DNA from: Plectrocnemia conspersa
Taxonomy: Eukaryota > Arthropoda > Insecta > Trichoptera > Polycentropodidae
Direction: 5' to 3'
Length of the DNA stretch: 64,000 nucleotides
Assembly: GCA_009617715.1 (NCBI GenBank)
Contig: VTFK01000335.1
Location: 124,001 to 188,000 of the forward strand
Position numbers and translations under genes: made by a program. The notes below the pieces were generated by a model. That model had not been told where the DNA came from, did not search any database, and worked only from the letters and a program-made list of their open reading frames with translations. This document shows positions 61,781 to 64,000 of the stretch, piece by piece. Within the stretch, counting starts at the first letter, position 1; each line of letters starts with the position of its first letter.

Positions 61781-62330
61781 ATTTATGTATTACACAATAA
61801 TAAAAATATTGCTATGGAAAAAAAGTTATTTTCCGTTGAAGCAAATATCAACAAATCCGGAAAATCTCACCTAATTTGCTAAGGTCTATATATTAGATTC
61901 ATTATGTTCAAATCACAAGTTACTTAATGAGGCAAATTCTCCTACTTTTTTTCTTTTTATTTTCATGTACGATTTTGGTTAAAATATGCAATTTTGTACT
62001 ATTTTAAATCATGCAAAAATTAATATCTAAATTATATTCTGTTATGCTGGGAGTAAATATTAGATGATAATTTTATAAGCAGATTTTATTGGATGTATTA
62101 TTTATTATTATTTATATTTTATTGTATATTTTACTCAAAGTACTAGAGAAAAGATAGTGTTTTTCCGTTACTTTTATTGCAGTGCTGCTATGACAATAAT
62201 TCACATTAAAACTTAAATTTCACCCCACATTATGACTTATGACAACGTGAAAAATTTTAAAAATAAAACAAATAAAATACACTTGTAAAAAACGGCTTCC
62301 GCTTGTTATAAAGTTGAAATAGTCGAGTTT
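61781..62330. other. AT-rich noncoding stretch
   Basis: Nothing gene-like is visible. Confidence 0.45.
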
Positions 62331-62700
62331 GTTGAAGTTTATGAAGTGCTTTGAGCGGCCGCAACAATCGTGAGGCGTAAGGTACGGTCTCTCTCTATAG
62401 AGCACGACAATAATGGTCGGATCGTAACATAACTTTCCCGGCTCAGTCCCGGCTCTGGGAGAAAAAGGGAAAAGCGCACAGCACCGCCGGGAAAGCCGGA
62501 GAGGGACGGAAATCAATTCTCGCCGAGGGAAAACACGCGAAAACAATATTTGCCCTGATTGTTAAATAAAATCTTTCTGAATCGGCGGCCGATGAAAGAA
62601 AACCCTCTCCGGGGAGATTTCCTAATGTGCTATTTATTACTACCAGCGATGCAAGTACACAAAAGGAAAACAAACTTGATAATGGAACGCTTTGATTTTG
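62331..62700. promoter_or_regulatory. GC-rich island, possible regulatory DNA
   Basis: This island includes a NotI-type GCGGCCGC near 62355, a CCCGGCTC direct pair (62438 and 62449) and GGGGAGATTTCC near 62611, resembling Rel/Dorsal sites. AACAATATTTGCCCTGATTGTT near 62542 holds opposed Sox-like words. Minus frames at 62220-62546 and 62443-62673 are open together in different frames and lack domains. Confidence 0.35.
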
Positions 62701-63437
62701 TTTATGTACTATGAATAGATATAATTGTTTGATTATTTATAAGCATTTTATTACATGATTTTTGTAAACGTTATAAGAGCTGTAAATTAGCATATAAAAT
62801 ATTAATACCTGTAATGAATAAAATTATTTTAAAAACTATAGATATTATTATTTAATATTACAGTATTATTGCGACAAACAGATACGTATCTTAGAAGTGT
62901 ATAATTTTTGCAATAAATATGCCAGCTGTAAAAAACACACGTTCACTTTCTATAAACGTAGGCTTAATCGTCTACTTTGACTTATTTATATATTTAAATT
63001 AATTTAAGACTATCGTCTACTAGAATGTTACTATTGGTGTCACAATGCACAAGTAAAATAAACAATAGTGTATTATTACAATACCCACAAAAATAAACAT
63101 GATTTTTTAGCATTTTAGCGATCTGCCTAAAAGGAATTTAGGGATCATTTTTTTCCGACGCAATTAACTATAAACGGCGCAAATAACGAAATAATGCGTC
63201 ACTTTTAACCTGATGTTTCCGAGCCTTTTGAAATTTTAATCTCAAAATCTGTATTATGCATATCATACAGTCCATAATTATTTTCTTTATCGAAAATGAA
63301 TCTGATCAGGTAGTTTTCACACTCCTTGCCAGATTGACGCACTGCACTTGTCAACAGATAAAACAGTTTTAGAACATAGTTGGTGTTATATTTTCGCATA
63401 AAATCATCAACGAATAGTCAAAGAATAAATGAATATA
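62701..63437. other. AT-rich to mixed noncoding stretch
   Basis: The minus frame at 63205-63399 (64 codons) has mixed composition (RKYNTNYVLKLFYLLTSAVR) but no family I know. No other feature is visible. Confidence 0.4.
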
Positions 63438-63717
63438 AGGATAATTAATTTCCTCTCATTTCTCCAATAGTATTTAAGCAAGAACTTTGACATAAGAAAA
63501 CTCATTTTACTAGAACTTTTACCAAGACTTTTGCTACACTACTCACTACTTCTCTTCCAACTTGAAAACACACGAGAAGGATCGTTAATCTCCTCTCATT
63601 TCCCCGATTATATGCAAGTCAGAACGATGCGATAAGAAAACCACTTTTACTGGAACTCTTACTTTTGCTAGAACTTTTACTCACTATTTTTATTACAATA
63701 TTATTTTTGCTCCATTT
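63438..63717. repeat. Tandem duplication, unit 140 bp
   Basis: AGGATAATTAATTTCCTCTC at 63438 and AGGATCGTTAATCTCCTCTC at 63578 begin two copies that share CATTTCNCC, ATAAGAAAACNCATTTTACT and TTTTACTCACTA-type blocks. A subrepeat of ACTNGAACTNTTAC words lies at the end of each copy. No frame is present. Confidence 0.7.
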
Positions 63718-64000
63718 ATTACCCTTTAATATAAAATATTTATATTTACCATAAAATCTTGAAATATCGAACAATAAATCTCTAGTACTAACTCAGTGAC
63801 ACGATAAAATGACATCTGTTTATTTTTTGCTTGAATTATATATTTTGTAACTACTTTTTTTTAAAACGATTAGAAAAATATGATCCATTAAAGTTGCATT
63901 AAATATGTTTTGATTTTTTTATTCCTTCTTTCCCTTCTTTTCAATAGAAATACTTAATAGTAAAAAATATACACAACCACATCTTGGTAATGTTATTCCT

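Noticed and set aside
1..64000. CRISPR array, bacterial operon or prophage
   Set aside because: No direct-repeat/spacer pattern, ribosome-binding sites or packed genes; repeats are diverged tandem units and the transposons are of animal type.

Overview
The window is eukaryotic, almost certainly nuclear DNA of an insect. It is very AT-rich, has no operon-like packing of reading frames, and carries decayed animal-type transposons: two LINE lineages, hAT, mariner-type and piggyBac-type pieces. I found no complete protein-coding gene. The longest open frames (about 100-140 codons) lie in GC-richer patches, overlap frames on the other strand and match no family I know, so I read them as chance. 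The GC-richer patches keep many CpG dinucleotides, which suggests little germline methylation. An order such as Hymenoptera would fit, but the order cannot be settled from this window.

The layout alternates between two kinds of DNA. About twenty GC-richer unique islands of 250-1500 bp (for example 1-430, 8816-9170, 10390-11340, 12540-12960, 18241-18640, 22381-23930, 29861-30260, 34311-34700, 37741-38060, 45841-46460, 53381-53900, 55621-56260, 62331-62700) look like cis-regulatory or transcribed noncoding DNA. They hold homeodomain-, GATA-, TCF-, STAT- and Sox-like words and some short GC-rich hairpins. Long AT-rich stretches lie between them, and several of these turn out to be diverged tandem arrays: about 345 bp x 7-8 at 590-3235, about 230 bp x 6 at 24790-26220, about 105 bp x 4 at 34985-35420, about 300 bp x 2-3 at 61090-61780, plus weaker ones.

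Recognisable mobile-element remains are: a Jockey-like LINE reverse-transcriptase relic at 20090-21651, interrupted by a hAT-like insert, with a short 5'-truncated relative at 56523-56873 that preserves the empty site; a second LINE relic on the minus strand at 44325-44925 with an intact FADD motif; a mariner-type transposase tail at 30590-31010; a TTAA-bounded piggyBac-type MITE at 32701-32920; a foldback-like structure whose arms are opposed 20-bp minisatellites at 13665-14460; a 65-bp-arm hairpin abutting a decayed reading frame at 7406-7931; and a tRNA-Ser-like relic at 21720-21780.

No genes here can be said to work together. The simplest reading is a gene desert or a very large intron, built of regulatory islands in a matrix of old local duplications and dead transposons. 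The strongest hint of a transcription unit is the island at 22381-23930, where consensus splice donors point outward on both strands.
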